A DNA stretch of 15,021 bases from Pseudomonadota bacterium (GTDB taxonomy: Bacteria; Pseudomonadota; Alphaproteobacteria; Rhizobiales; Aestuariivirgaceae). Each line of letters starts with the position of its first letter. Positions within the stretch are counted from its first letter, which is position 1. The translations under genes and the position numbers were made by a program. This document shows positions 1 through 7,020 of the stretch, one piece after another. The DNA is taken from contig JAEKFU010000084.1 of the NCBI GenBank assembly GCA_016522385.1, forward strand, positions 1-15,021. Direction: 5' to 3'. A model generated the notes under the pieces. That model was given only the letters and a program-made list of their open reading frames with translations, was not told where the DNA came from and searched no databases.

Positions 1-671
1 AGAAACTTCTCGGCGGCGAAAATATAACGCAAAATGGCGTTGACCGGTGCCGGCGGCATTTGATCATCGGCATAATCGGGCAAATTGAGCAGCTTCTTGA
101 TGCCACGCACTCCGGCGACCAGCGGGAACAGGAACATATTGAAATAGGTCAGACCCAGTGGCCGGTACCCGGCGCGCTGCAAGGTATCCTGCAAACCGTC
201 TCTAGTGTAGCGGCGAAAGTGATGATGGCGTTCGTCATGAGCGCTCCACAACCAGGGCAGCGCAGGCACTGTCATGATCAGTTTGCCGCCGGGCGCCAGA
301 CGCTTCCGTAAGGCAGTGAGGCTCTCCAGGTCGGGTTCGACATGCTCGATGACATCGAAAGCAACAATCAAATCGAATTTGTCGTCATCGAATGGGATGT
401 CGTCTGGCAAAGAGCCGTGCGCCACGTCACAATCGGCCTTGGCCAGCGCGAGCTGGCGAGCATCTTCGTCGGGCTCAAAGGCAGCTAGTTCGCCAAGATC
501 CGAAAGCATGCGCAGGTTGCCGCCGGTGCCGCAACCGGCCTCGAGTATCTTGAGCGTGTCCTTACCAAGGATATGTCTCTTAATGACGTGTTTAAGGATC
601 GCGCGGCGCGCGGCGAACCACCAATGCCGGTCTTCCAGCTGATCCAGGCGATCAAAAACTGCGCGTTCCAT
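1..671 (-). CDS. Class I SAM-dependent methyltransferase (3' end outside window)
   Basis: The reverse strand is open from an ATG at 671 to the left edge, giving 223 codons with the C-terminus missing. The glycine-rich SAM-binding loop is LEAGCGTGG at residues 43-51. A motif II/post-II region reads FDLIVAFDVIEHVEPD, and a later conserved block reads HDERHHHFRRYTRDGL. This pattern is typical of Methyltransf_11/23 enzymes encoded beside GT2 glycosyltransferases. The start lies 10 bases after the stop of the glycosyltransferase, so the two are very probably co-transcribed. The ribosome site is weak, consistent with translational coupling. The substrate cannot be told from sequence; a glycan or polyprenyl-linked sugar is a guess from the neighbour. 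Confidence 0.8.
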   Translation of the reverse strand, partial: MERAVFDRLDQLEDRHWWFAARRAILKHVIKRHILGKDTLKILEAGCGTGGNLRMLSDLGELAAFEPDEDARQLALAKADCDVAHGSLPDDIPFDDDKFDLIVAFDVIEHVEPDLESLTALRKRLAPGGKLIMTVPALPWLWSAHDERHHHFRRYTRDGLQDTLQRAGYRPLGLTYFNMFLFPLVAGVRGIKKLLNLPDYADDQMPPAPVNAILRYIFAAEKF

Positions 672-681
672 GTTGATGTAC

Positions 682-1656
682 TCAGCGATCGATGCCGAAA
701 GTCTCACGCACCAGATACAAAGGACGCCGGCGCACTTCGGTAAAAATCCGACCGATATATTCGCCGATGATGCCGGTGGCTAGAATATTGATTCCACCGA
801 GAAACAGAACCGACACCATTAAGGACGCATAACCGGGAACATCCACCCCATAAAAGATCGTCCGAATGGTCAGCAGTGTCGACAACACGAAGGCGGTCAA
901 CGAAACGACGAAACCGACATAGGTCCAGATTCTTAGCGGAAAGGTGGTGGAACCTGTGATGCCGTCGAGAGCAAACTGCCACAGCTTCCAGTATTGCCAT
1001 TTGCTGTCGCCGTGTGCCCGTTCTTCGCGAACATATTCGACGCTAGCCTGTTTAAAACCGACCCAGGCAAACAGTCCCTTCATGAAGCGCGTACGCTCCG
1101 GCAGATTCTGCAGGGCGACGTTGACACGCTGATCAATCAGCCGGAAGTCACCGGCATTGTCGGGAATCGAAATATCGGCTATCGCATTGTGGATGCGATA
1201 GAACCAACCGGCCGTCACGCGTTTGGTCGCTGTGTCACTCTTGCGATTGCTGCGTCGGGCATAGACGACCTCATAACCTTCGCGCCATTTTTCCATCATT
1301 TCGGCGATGAGTTCGGGCGGATCCTGAAGATCTGCATCGAGCGGCACCACGGCCTGGCCCGTGGCGTAATCAAGGCCCGCCGACAAAGCGACATCCTTGC
1401 CAAAATTGCGCGACAGATTGATGATTTTGATACGCGAGTTGCGGCTGCGATGCGCCAGCAGCTCATCCATCGTTGCATCGGTACTGCCATCGTCGATGCA
1501 AATGATCTCGTAGTCTTCGGTGATTGCTTCGAGCACCGGCTCGAGACGCTCAAAAAACATGTCGATACCGCCCTCCTCGTTGTACATGGGTACAACGGCC
1601 GAGAGCAGAATACTCTTCTTGTCGCCTTTGCGTCTGTTGCGGCGTGTCGCAGTCAT
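682..1656 (-). CDS. GT2 polyprenyl-phosphate glycosyltransferase, GtrB/ArnC/DPM1-like
   Basis: A 324-aa protein with a cytosolic GT-A domain and two C-terminal membrane segments. The VVPMYNEE strand is at residues 21-28, the nucleotide-binding IDDGSTD at 54-60, NLSRNFGKD at 80-88, and the metal-binding DADLQD at 107-112. The ERTRFMKGLFAWVGF block (187-201) is characteristic of GtrB/YfdH and dolichol-phosphate-mannose-synthase-like enzymes. Hydrophobic helices span about 243-265 and 278-302. Such enzymes transfer a sugar from a nucleotide donor to undecaprenyl phosphate on the inner face of the membrane, for later flipping and glycan or lipid modification. A Shine-Dalgarno (AAGGTGGG, 8 bases before the ATG) supports the start. 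The methyltransferase follows 10 bases downstream. The sugar donor is unknown. The family is secure, the exact sugar is not. Confidence 0.88.
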   Translation of the reverse strand: MTATRRNRRKGDKKSILLSAVVPMYNEEGGIDMFFERLEPVLEAITEDYEIICIDDGSTDATMDELLAHRSRNSRIKIINLSRNFGKDVALSAGLDYATGQAVVPLDADLQDPPELIAEMMEKWREGYEVVYARRSNRKSDTATKRVTAGWFYRIHNAIADISIPDNAGDFRLIDQRVNVALQNLPERTRFMKGLFAWVGFKQASVEYVREERAHGDSKWQYWKLWQFALDGITGSTTFPLRIWTYVGFVVSLTAFVLSTLLTIRTIFYGVDVPGYASLMVSVLFLGGINILATGIIGEYIGRIFTEVRRRPLYLVRETFGIDR

Positions 1657-1749
1657 TGAATGTGCCCACCTTTTGACAAAGTAGGCCTAGCATACTGGCG
1701 GTTAAGAATCCGTGGCCGCCGGAATTGGCAAAACTTGGCGTGGACCGAG

Positions 1750-2718
1750 CTAACCCGGCGCAGCCTGGTGGCGATAATTGTAATTCTTATCAAGCCTTTC
1801 CATCAAATAATCACCATATCTTATCGGTTCAACCTCGGCGTCGCCGACGACTGGCGCAATGATCGATTCCATGCCCGGATCGAAGAAGAACGGCTGCGAA
1901 TAGCGTTCGCGTCCAGTGGTATTGATCACGCGGTGTGGCGTGGAGGTGAAAAGTCCACCGGACCAGTGCGACAGCATATCGCCGACATTCATCACAAAAC
2001 TGCCCGTAACCGGCGGTGCTGCAATCCAATCCCCGGCATTGTTGCGAACTTCAAGGCCACCGACATCGTCCTGAGCGAGCAGTGTGATGAAGCCGTAGTC
2101 GGTGTGTGGCGCGGAGCCGAACAGGCCCTCTTCGACCGGCTGTGGCGGATAGTGCAGCAGGCGCAGAAAAGTTGTTGGGCGCTCAAAATGCGGCTTGAAA
2201 TAATCAGCCGGCAAGCCAAGGCAAATCGCCAGCAACTCTGTCATTCGCTGCGCCAGGTCCTGTATCTGCTCGACATAGTCGAGCACTGTGCTGCGCAGTG
2301 TGGGCTGTTGGTCCGGCCATTGGTTGGGACCTTGCAAGGGCTTGCCGGCCAGGACGTCCGGGTCATCCGGCGTCAGTTCATGCAGCACCAGCAGGCTCTC
2401 GCTCTGGTTCGGTTTTGAAACTTCGGCGACCGATGAGGTAACGATTGTCGAACTGTTCGGCGCCATATAGCCGCGATGCCATCGGTTGATGGCAATGGCA
2501 TTCTTGTCAACTAATGGCAGATTGAAGAACTGTCGGGCTTCCTCTCGGACCTGATCGATCAATGCGACCGGCACGTGATGTTTGGTTATATAGGCAAAGC
2601 CGATGTCCTGGAGGATCGAACGGCATTCTTCGGCCAGCGCCCGCTTGGCGTTTTCGTTGGCGCCATACAAGGCACTTACATCGATCATGGGTATGTGGTC
2701 GAACTCGCCGCTGTTCAT
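1750..2718 (-). CDS. 2-oxoglutarate/Fe(II)-dependent oxygenase, isopenicillin N synthase family
   Basis: A 322-aa protein of normal length for the IPNS/gibberellin-oxidase-like family. The N-terminal DIOX_N part begins IPMIDVSALYG and includes GFAYITKHHVP. The jelly-roll carries the iron triad H205-T-D207 (in APHTDYGF) and H262 (in TPHRV). R272-x-S274 (in RERYSQPFFF) is the usual 2-oxoglutarate carboxylate clamp. Family members hydroxylate, desaturate or N-/O-dealkylate small molecules. The substrate is not readable here. A GGAG 10 bases before the ATG supports the start. It is transcribed away from the dimethylglycine-dehydrogenase operon across a 535-bp region, so it could share regulation with it, for example by oxidising a related methylated compound. 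The glycosyltransferase lies 93 bases downstream and may or may not be in the same transcript. Confidence 0.85.
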   Translation of the reverse strand: MNSGEFDHIPMIDVSALYGANENAKRALAEECRSILQDIGFAYITKHHVPVALIDQVREEARQFFNLPLVDKNAIAINRWHRGYMAPNSSTIVTSSVAEVSKPNQSESLLVLHELTPDDPDVLAGKPLQGPNQWPDQQPTLRSTVLDYVEQIQDLAQRMTELLAICLGLPADYFKPHFERPTTFLRLLHYPPQPVEEGLFGSAPHTDYGFITLLAQDDVGGLEVRNNAGDWIAAPPVTGSFVMNVGDMLSHWSGGLFTSTPHRVINTTGRERYSQPFFFDPGMESIIAPVVGDAEVEPIRYGDYLMERLDKNYNYRHQAAPG

Positions 2719-2780
2719 TGTTGCCGAACTCCATGCTGGCGCACTGTCTGCAGCCTTAGGACCAATCGACGATTACGGTT

Positions 2781-2809
2781 ATCATCTTGATTTACATCGA
2801 TTTGTTCAA
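2781..2809 (-). promoter_or_regulatory. Weak candidate sigma70-type promoter for the 2OG oxygenase
   Basis: On the minus strand TTGAAC (2804-2809) and GATGAT (2781-2786) are separated by 17 bases. Each matches the consensus hexamer at four of six positions. The -10 element lies about 62 bases upstream of the oxygenase ATG. This is pattern matching only, and such half-matches occur often by chance. Confidence 0.2.
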
Positions 2810-2820
2810 TCTCGTGTCGT

Positions 2821-2827
2821 GGGGAGG
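2821..2827 (+). promoter_or_regulatory. Strong Shine-Dalgarno GGGGAGG
   Basis: GGGGAGG lies six bases upstream of the ATG at 2834. It is one of the best ribosome-binding sites in the window and does not serve any of the large genes, the nearest plus-strand one starting at 3254. Confidence 0.35.
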
Positions 2828-2833
2828 ATAGAC

Positions 2834-3028
2834 ATGCCAGTCATATCCGACGACAAATGGCGCGAAACTGAACCAATCCATGCAAATTCGTGCCGGTCGC
2901 GGCCCATTTTGCCAATGGACGTCTCCACTCAAGGCTTGAAGCGAACCCCACTGCGGAGCCTTTCACGGCTAGCTAGTGACCAAATAGGCGACACTAAGAT
3001 CACAGCCGAAAGTGTCGATTTGTCCTAA
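2834..3028 (+). CDS. Possible small ORF of unknown function (64 aa)
   Basis: An ATG six bases after GGGGAGG opens a 64-codon frame ending in TAA. The product begins MPVISDDKWRE, is hydrophilic, has one cysteine, and shows no membrane segment or domain that I recognise. It ends 225 bases before the FAD/GcvT dehydrogenase on the same strand. It could be a genuine small protein, a regulatory upstream ORF in the leader, or the intact 5' end of a degraded gene whose remainder is lost. Apart from the ribosome site there is little evidence for translation, so confidence is low. Confidence 0.25.
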   Translation: MPVISDDKWRETEPIHANSCRSRPILPMDVSTQGLKRTPLRSLSRLASDQIGDTKITAESVDLS

Positions 3029-3097
3029 CGCAGTTACACACCGGTGACAATGCCCGATCAACAGGGAGCGCTAGAGCTGCGAAGCCGTCGGCGTTTG

Positions 3098-3112
3098 TTG
3101 AGCTGTGCTCAA
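3098..3112. promoter_or_regulatory. Candidate operator palindrome TTGAGC-TGT-GCTCAA
   Basis: A perfect 6-bp inverted repeat with a 3-base spacer lies about 140 bases upstream of the FAD/GcvT dehydrogenase start and in no large gene. The size and symmetry suit a dimeric repressor or activator. The regulator is not encoded in this window and its family cannot be assigned. Confidence 0.35.
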
Positions 3113-3182
3113 TAGATGCGACAGCTTCTGGGACGCAGTGCGGCGCATATCCAAAAAGCGACGCCGAATGTCGTTTGGAGTC

Positions 3183-3223
3183 TTGCATGGTGCCAAATTC
3201 CATGATCGGTTGCATGGCGACAA
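3183..3223 (+). repeat. Imperfect 14-bp direct repeat upstream of the dehydrogenase operon
   Basis: TTGCATGGTGCCAA (3183-3196) recurs as TTGCATGGCGACAA (3210-3223), 12 of 14 bases identical. The starts are 27 bases apart, roughly two and a half helical turns. The first copy also begins a CATGG-N9-CCATG inverted repeat (3186-3204). The block ends about 30 bases before the dehydrogenase ATG, overlapping where a promoter or a regulator site would sit. Confidence 0.35.
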
Positions 3224-3253
3224 TCTAGGTTTTGGCAAGGGCAGTCTACATCC

Positions 3254-5689
3254 ATGAATTCGCATTATCGGGTGCTGGTTATCGGCGGAGGCGTCGTCGG
3301 CGCCTCTGTTCTTTTTCACCTTACTAAGCGTGGTTGGAGCGATGTGGCGCTGATCGAGCGCGACGAGCTGACCTCCGGCGCCACGTGGCACGCCGCCGGC
3401 GGATTTCACACGCTGAACGGTGACCCCAACGTTGCCAAGTTGCAGGAATACACCATCAAGCTCTATCAGGAGATCGAGGAGATTTCGGGCCAAGCAACCG
3501 GCTGCCATGTCACCGGCGGCGTCATGCTGGTTTCCGATGAGGACCGACTTGACTGGCTGAAGATGGCGCATGCGCGCAACCGTTACCTGGGCGTTGATAC
3601 GGAGATGATCTCGGTTGCCGAGGCCAAGAAAGTCTATCCGCTGCTTGACGAGCAATTCTTCATCGGTGCCATGTGGCATCCGCTGGAGGGTCATCTTGAC
3701 CCTTCCGGCACGACCCATGCCTATGCCAAAGCGGCACGCATCAGTGGTGCGAAGATCCTGTTGCGCAATCGCGTGACCGCGACCAAGCAGCGCGCTGATG
3801 GTTCGTGGGACGTCGAAACACTCAACGGTGAGGCGATCCATGCCGAGCATATCGTAAATGCCGGCGGCCTATGGGGCCGTGAGGTGGGCCGTATGGCTGG
3901 CCTCGAGCTGCCGTCTCTGTGCATGGCGCACCAGTATATTCTGACAGAAGAAATCCCCGAGGTGGTGAATTTCAACAAGGAAAATGATGGCAAGGAAGTC
4001 GTACATGCGATCGACTTCGACGGTGAGCTTTACATGCGCCAGGAACGCACCGGTATGCTGATGGGCACCTATGAGGCTAATGGTCGACCGTGGTCTCCCA
4101 CCGAGGCGCCATGGGATTTCACTTCCGAATTGTTGCCGCCGGATCTTGATCAGATTGCCGATAACCTGGCGCGGGGGTTTGAACGCTATCCGGCTTTCCA
4201 GAACGCCGGCATCAAGAACATCATTCACGGACCGTTTGCCTTTGCACCGGACGGCAACCCTCTCGTCGGACCGGTCCGCGGCATGGACAACTACTGGGTC
4301 GCCTGTGCGGTGATGGCGGGCTTTTCGCAGGGCGGTGGTGTCGGCCTGGCTCTAGCCAACTGGATCGTCGATGGTGATCCGGGGTTTGATGTGTGGGCAA
4401 TGGACGTGGCGCGCTATGGTGACTTTGCAACACTCAGCTATACCAACGAAAAGGTTCGAGAGAACTATGGCCGGCGGTTCCGGATCCAGTTCCCAAACGA
4501 GGAACTGCCGGCGGCCCGGCCATTGCGAACAACACCTCTCTACGATCGCTACAAGGCGCTAGGCGCCTGTTTCGGAGTGGCCTATGGCCTCGAGCAAGCC
4601 TTGTGGTTTGCACCGGATGGCACCGAACCCAAGGAAGACATCACCTTCCGGCGTTCGAACGCGTTTGAGATCGTGGCAGCGGAATGCAACGCAGTGCGTG
4701 AGGCGGTCGGTCTGCTGGAGGTTTCGGGCTATGCCAAATATCAAGTGACCGGCTCCGGCGCGGAAGGTTGGCTATCCCATCTGATGGCCAACAAGATGCC
4801 AGTCCGTGGCCGCTTGACCCTTTCGCCGATGCTTAACTCCAAGGGCAAGGTGATCGGTGATTTCACCGTCGCCAAGGCGGATGATGAACGCTTTTACATA
4901 TTTGGCTCAGGCCCGGCGGAAAATTACCATATGCGCTGGTTCCAAAAGCATCTGCCGGCGGATGGCACCGTCAGCGTCGAAGCACTTGGCACAAATCTGT
5001 GCGGTTTGTCGATCGCTGGACCGAAATCGCGCGAGCTGCTGGCCAGGCTGACCACGCAGGATGTCTCTAACGAGGCGATGCCGTTCCTCAGCTTTCGCGA
5101 GATGGATATCGCTCTGCTGCCGGCCAAGGTTGGCCGCATCACCTTTACGGGTGACTTGGGCTACGAGATCTGGGTGCCGAGCGACTATCTGATCAGCCTG
5201 CACGACACGATAGTGGAGGCCGGCAAGGATCTCGGCGTCAAGCATGTCGGTGGGCGGGCGCTAATGTCGCTCAGGCTGGAAAAGAACTGGGGCACCTGGG
5301 CACGCGAATACCGACCGATCTATGGTCCCTATGAAGCCCAGATGGGGAGGTTCGTCTCACTTAGGAAGAACGAGTTCATCGGTCACGAGTCAGCCCGGCG
5401 CGAAAAGCAAGAAGGCGGCAAGCTGGCATTGACGGTGTTTGCTGTCGAGACCAAGGATGTCGATGTCATCGGCGATGAGCCGATCTGGCACAAGGACAAG
5501 GTGGTCGGCTGGGTTACCTCAGGAGGCTACGGCCATCATGTCAAGAAATCGATTGCCATGGGATATGTTCCGAGCGAGGCTGCCAGCGAGGATGATGGAT
5601 TCGAAATCGAAATCATTGGCGAGCGTTACAAGGCCATTCCGCAGCGCGAGCCGCTGTTCGATCCGCAAGCAGAGCGGATGAGGGGATAA
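3254..5689 (+). CDS. Dimethylglycine/sarcosine dehydrogenase-family FAD + GcvT fusion oxidoreductase
   Basis: An 811-aa two-domain protein matching the full length of the DMGDH/SARDH family. The N-terminal DAO-type FAD domain (about 1-400) starts with GGGVVG (11-16). It contains SGATWHAAGG, whose H46 occupies the position of the histidine carrying covalent FAD in this family. The C-terminal half (about 450-805) is a GcvT/aminomethyltransferase domain, with GDFTV (D536 at the conserved tetrahydrofolate-site acid) and GYEIWVP. The family oxidatively removes an N-methyl group and passes the one-carbon unit to folate. An AAGGG lies 12 bases before the ATG. The GTG start of the DddP-like gene follows five bases after its stop, so they form an operon. 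The exact substrate (dimethylglycine, sarcosine, N-methylproline or other) cannot be fixed from sequence. Confidence 0.88.
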   Translation: MNSHYRVLVIGGGVVGASVLFHLTKRGWSDVALIERDELTSGATWHAAGGFHTLNGDPNVAKLQEYTIKLYQEIEEISGQATGCHVTGGVMLVSDEDRLDWLKMAHARNRYLGVDTEMISVAEAKKVYPLLDEQFFIGAMWHPLEGHLDPSGTTHAYAKAARISGAKILLRNRVTATKQRADGSWDVETLNGEAIHAEHIVNAGGLWGREVGRMAGLELPSLCMAHQYILTEEIPEVVNFNKENDGKEVVHAIDFDGELYMRQERTGMLMGTYEANGRPWSPTEAPWDFTSELLPPDLDQIADNLARGFERYPAFQNAGIKNIIHGPFAFAPDGNPLVGPVRGMDNYWVACAVMAGFSQGGGVGLALANWIVDGDPGFDVWAMDVARYGDFATLSYTNEKVRENYGRRFRIQFPNEELPAARPLRTTPLYDRYKALGACFGVAYGLEQALWFAPDGTEPKEDITFRRSNAFEIVAAECNAVREAVGLLEVSGYAKYQVTGSGAEGWLSHLMANKMPVRGRLTLSPMLNSKGKVIGDFTVAKADDERFYIFGSGPAENYHMRWFQKHLPADGTVSVEALGTNLCGLSIAGPKSRELLARLTTQDVSNEAMPFLSFREMDIALLPAKVGRITFTGDLGYEIWVPSDYLISLHDTIVEAGKDLGVKHVGGRALMSLRLEKNWGTWAREYRPIYGPYEAQMGRFVSLRKNEFIGHESARREKQEGGKLALTVFAVETKDVDVIGDEPIWHKDKVVGWVTSGGYGHHVKKSIAMGYVPSEAASEDDGFEIEIIGERYKAIPQREPLFDPQAERMRG

Positions 5690-5694
5690 TCGAC

Positions 5695-6963
5695 GTGTTG
5701 AACAAGATCGACATATTCAGTGATCCACGTAAACCGGCTTACCTCAATTTCGAAGCAGGCGCTGCGCCTTTGAAAAACCCGGTGCCGCCGGGCACACTGA
5801 TCAAGGCCCGCGCCCACCGCCATAAACGCATGAAGGACAAGGTGATCGAGCGTGATTGCGCAGCCATTCTGCTCTATGACCCGCTCAACATCCGTTATGC
5901 CACCGATTGTTCGGACATGCAGGTGTGGACGCTGCACAATGCGGCCCGCTACGTGATGTTGTTCGCCGACGGGCCGACCATCTGTTTTGAGTACAAGCAG
6001 GCGATGCATCTGGCAGAAGGCCTCGACATGGTCGATGAAGTGCGCCCGTGCATCTCATGGTTCTATTTCTCAGCAGGTCCCCGCAGTGAGGAAAAGGCAA
6101 ATTTGTGGGCCGATGAGATCGCCGACCTAGTACGCAAGCATGGCGGCGGCAACATGCGGCTGGCCGTCGACAAACTGGAACCACTCGGTTTCGATGCGCT
6201 GCGCTCGCACGGTATCGAGATCGTCGAAGGCCAGCAGATCACAGAACAGGCACGCCGCAACAAATCAGCAGAAGACCTGATTCTGATGGACTGGACCTTG
6301 CGGGTCTGCGAGGCCGGCATGTGGCGCATGCGCGAGAACTCGGTGGCCGGCAAGACAGAAAGTGAGATCTGGGCGGAACTGCACTACGAAAATATTCGCA
6401 ATGGCGGCGAGTGGATCGAAACCCGACTGCTGTCAATTGGTGAGCGAACAAATCCGTGGTTCCAAGAGTGCTCAGATCATGTGGGCGTCGATAGCGATAT
6501 GCTGTCTTTTGACACCGATCTCATTGGTCCGTACGGCTATTGCGCCGATATCTCACGTTCCTGGACTATCGGCCTGGTGCCGCCGACTGACGAGCAAAAA
6601 CGGCTCTATGAGCACGCGGTCAACCAAATCATGCACAACTGGAAGATTATCCAGCCTGGCATGAGTTATCATGAATTCAACGAGAAATCCTGGCGCATGC
6701 CGGAAGAGTTCTGGGCCAGGCGGTACGGCGTTGCCGTTCATGGAGTGGGGCTTTGCGATGAATATCCGGCGATCCCGACTCATGTCGACATGGATAGAGG
6801 CGCAGGGTATGAGGGTGAATTCCAGCCTGGTGATGTGTTGTGCGTTGAGACCTGCACCGGCTTGGAAGGCGGTCGCGAGTGCATCAAGCTGGAGATCCAG
6901 GTGCTGGTGACGGAGGACGGCACTAGGCGACTTGATGAATTTCCGCTCGAAGACTGGATCTAA
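5695..6963 (+). CDS. DddP-like M24-fold metalloprotein (DMSP lyase / creatinase family)
   Basis: A 422-aa pita-bread (M24) protein with a GTG start nine bases after AGGGG. Blocks strongly recall the DMSP lyase DddP: DPLNIRYATD (62-71), GGNMRLAVDK (151-160), GGEWIETRLL (237-246), RTNPWFQEC (251-259), SFDTDLIG (271-278), DISRSW (285-290) and HGVGLCDE (349-356). The metal ligands D273, D285, H349, E385 and E400 are all present. D355 matches the aspartate proposed as catalytic base in DddP (Asp377 of the Ruegeria enzyme, recalled). DddP splits DMSP into dimethyl sulfide and acrylate. The protein is about 25 residues shorter than typical DddP, mostly at the N-terminus. It sits between two N-demethylase-type genes, so an amine betaine substrate or a hydrolase role remains possible. 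The fold is certain, DddP subfamily membership likely, and activity unproven. Confidence 0.75.
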   Translation: MLNKIDIFSDPRKPAYLNFEAGAAPLKNPVPPGTLIKARAHRHKRMKDKVIERDCAAILLYDPLNIRYATDCSDMQVWTLHNAARYVMLFADGPTICFEYKQAMHLAEGLDMVDEVRPCISWFYFSAGPRSEEKANLWADEIADLVRKHGGGNMRLAVDKLEPLGFDALRSHGIEIVEGQQITEQARRNKSAEDLILMDWTLRVCEAGMWRMRENSVAGKTESEIWAELHYENIRNGGEWIETRLLSIGERTNPWFQECSDHVGVDSDMLSFDTDLIGPYGYCADISRSWTIGLVPPTDEQKRLYEHAVNQIMHNWKIIQPGMSYHEFNEKSWRMPEEFWARRYGVAVHGVGLCDEYPAIPTHVDMDRGAGYEGEFQPGDVLCVETCTGLEGGRECIKLEIQVLVTEDGTRRLDEFPLEDWI

Positions 6964-6966
6964 GGC

Positions 6967-7020
6967 ATGGCGAGATTACTGCTTGAGCTTTCCGGTTTCA
7001 GCGTGACGCCAAAAGCATGA
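6967..7020 (+). CDS. Possible 17-codon coupling ORF between DddP-like and OYE genes
   Basis: An ATG three bases after the DddP-like stop opens MARLLLELSGFSVTPKA. Its TGA overlaps the ATG of the next gene as ATGA. The following gene has no good Shine-Dalgarno of its own, so ribosomes could reinitiate through this mini-ORF. It fills 50 of the 53 intergenic bases. It may equally be chance, as there is no conservation evidence here. Confidence 0.25.
   Translation: MARLLLELSGFSVTPKA

Larger units (their letters stand above)
2719..3253. other. Divergent intergenic region, 535 bp
   Basis: No convincing large gene is present between the oxygenase (minus) and the FAD/GcvT dehydrogenase (plus). The stretch holds a possible small ORF with a strong ribosome site (2834-3028), a weak minus-strand promoter candidate (2781-2809), a 15-bp palindrome (3098-3112) and an imperfect direct repeat (3183-3223). 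Small palindromes CTAGCTAG (2968-2975) and CACCGGTG (3039-3046) are also visible. A long minus-strand reading frame entering from the dehydrogenase gene, and a 71-codon minus-strand frame at 3000-3215, show no recognisable family and look like chance. Confidence 0.6.

Noticed and set aside
1673..1701. Plus-strand TTGACA in the oxygenase-glycosyltransferase spacer as a promoter
   Set aside because: No acceptable -10 element lies at the right spacing, and the direction would be antisense to the flanking genes.
1695..1722. Possible terminator hairpin CTGGCGG / CCGCCGG between the oxygenase and the glycosyltransferase
   Set aside because: The seven-pair stem has a wobble and a 14-base loop, with no T-run after it on the minus strand, so an intrinsic terminator is not supported.
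3071..3850. 259-codon minus-strand frame overlapping the dehydrogenase start
   Set aside because: It is antisense to a well-supported gene over most of its length and has no recognisable motif; it is a shadow of the coding frame.
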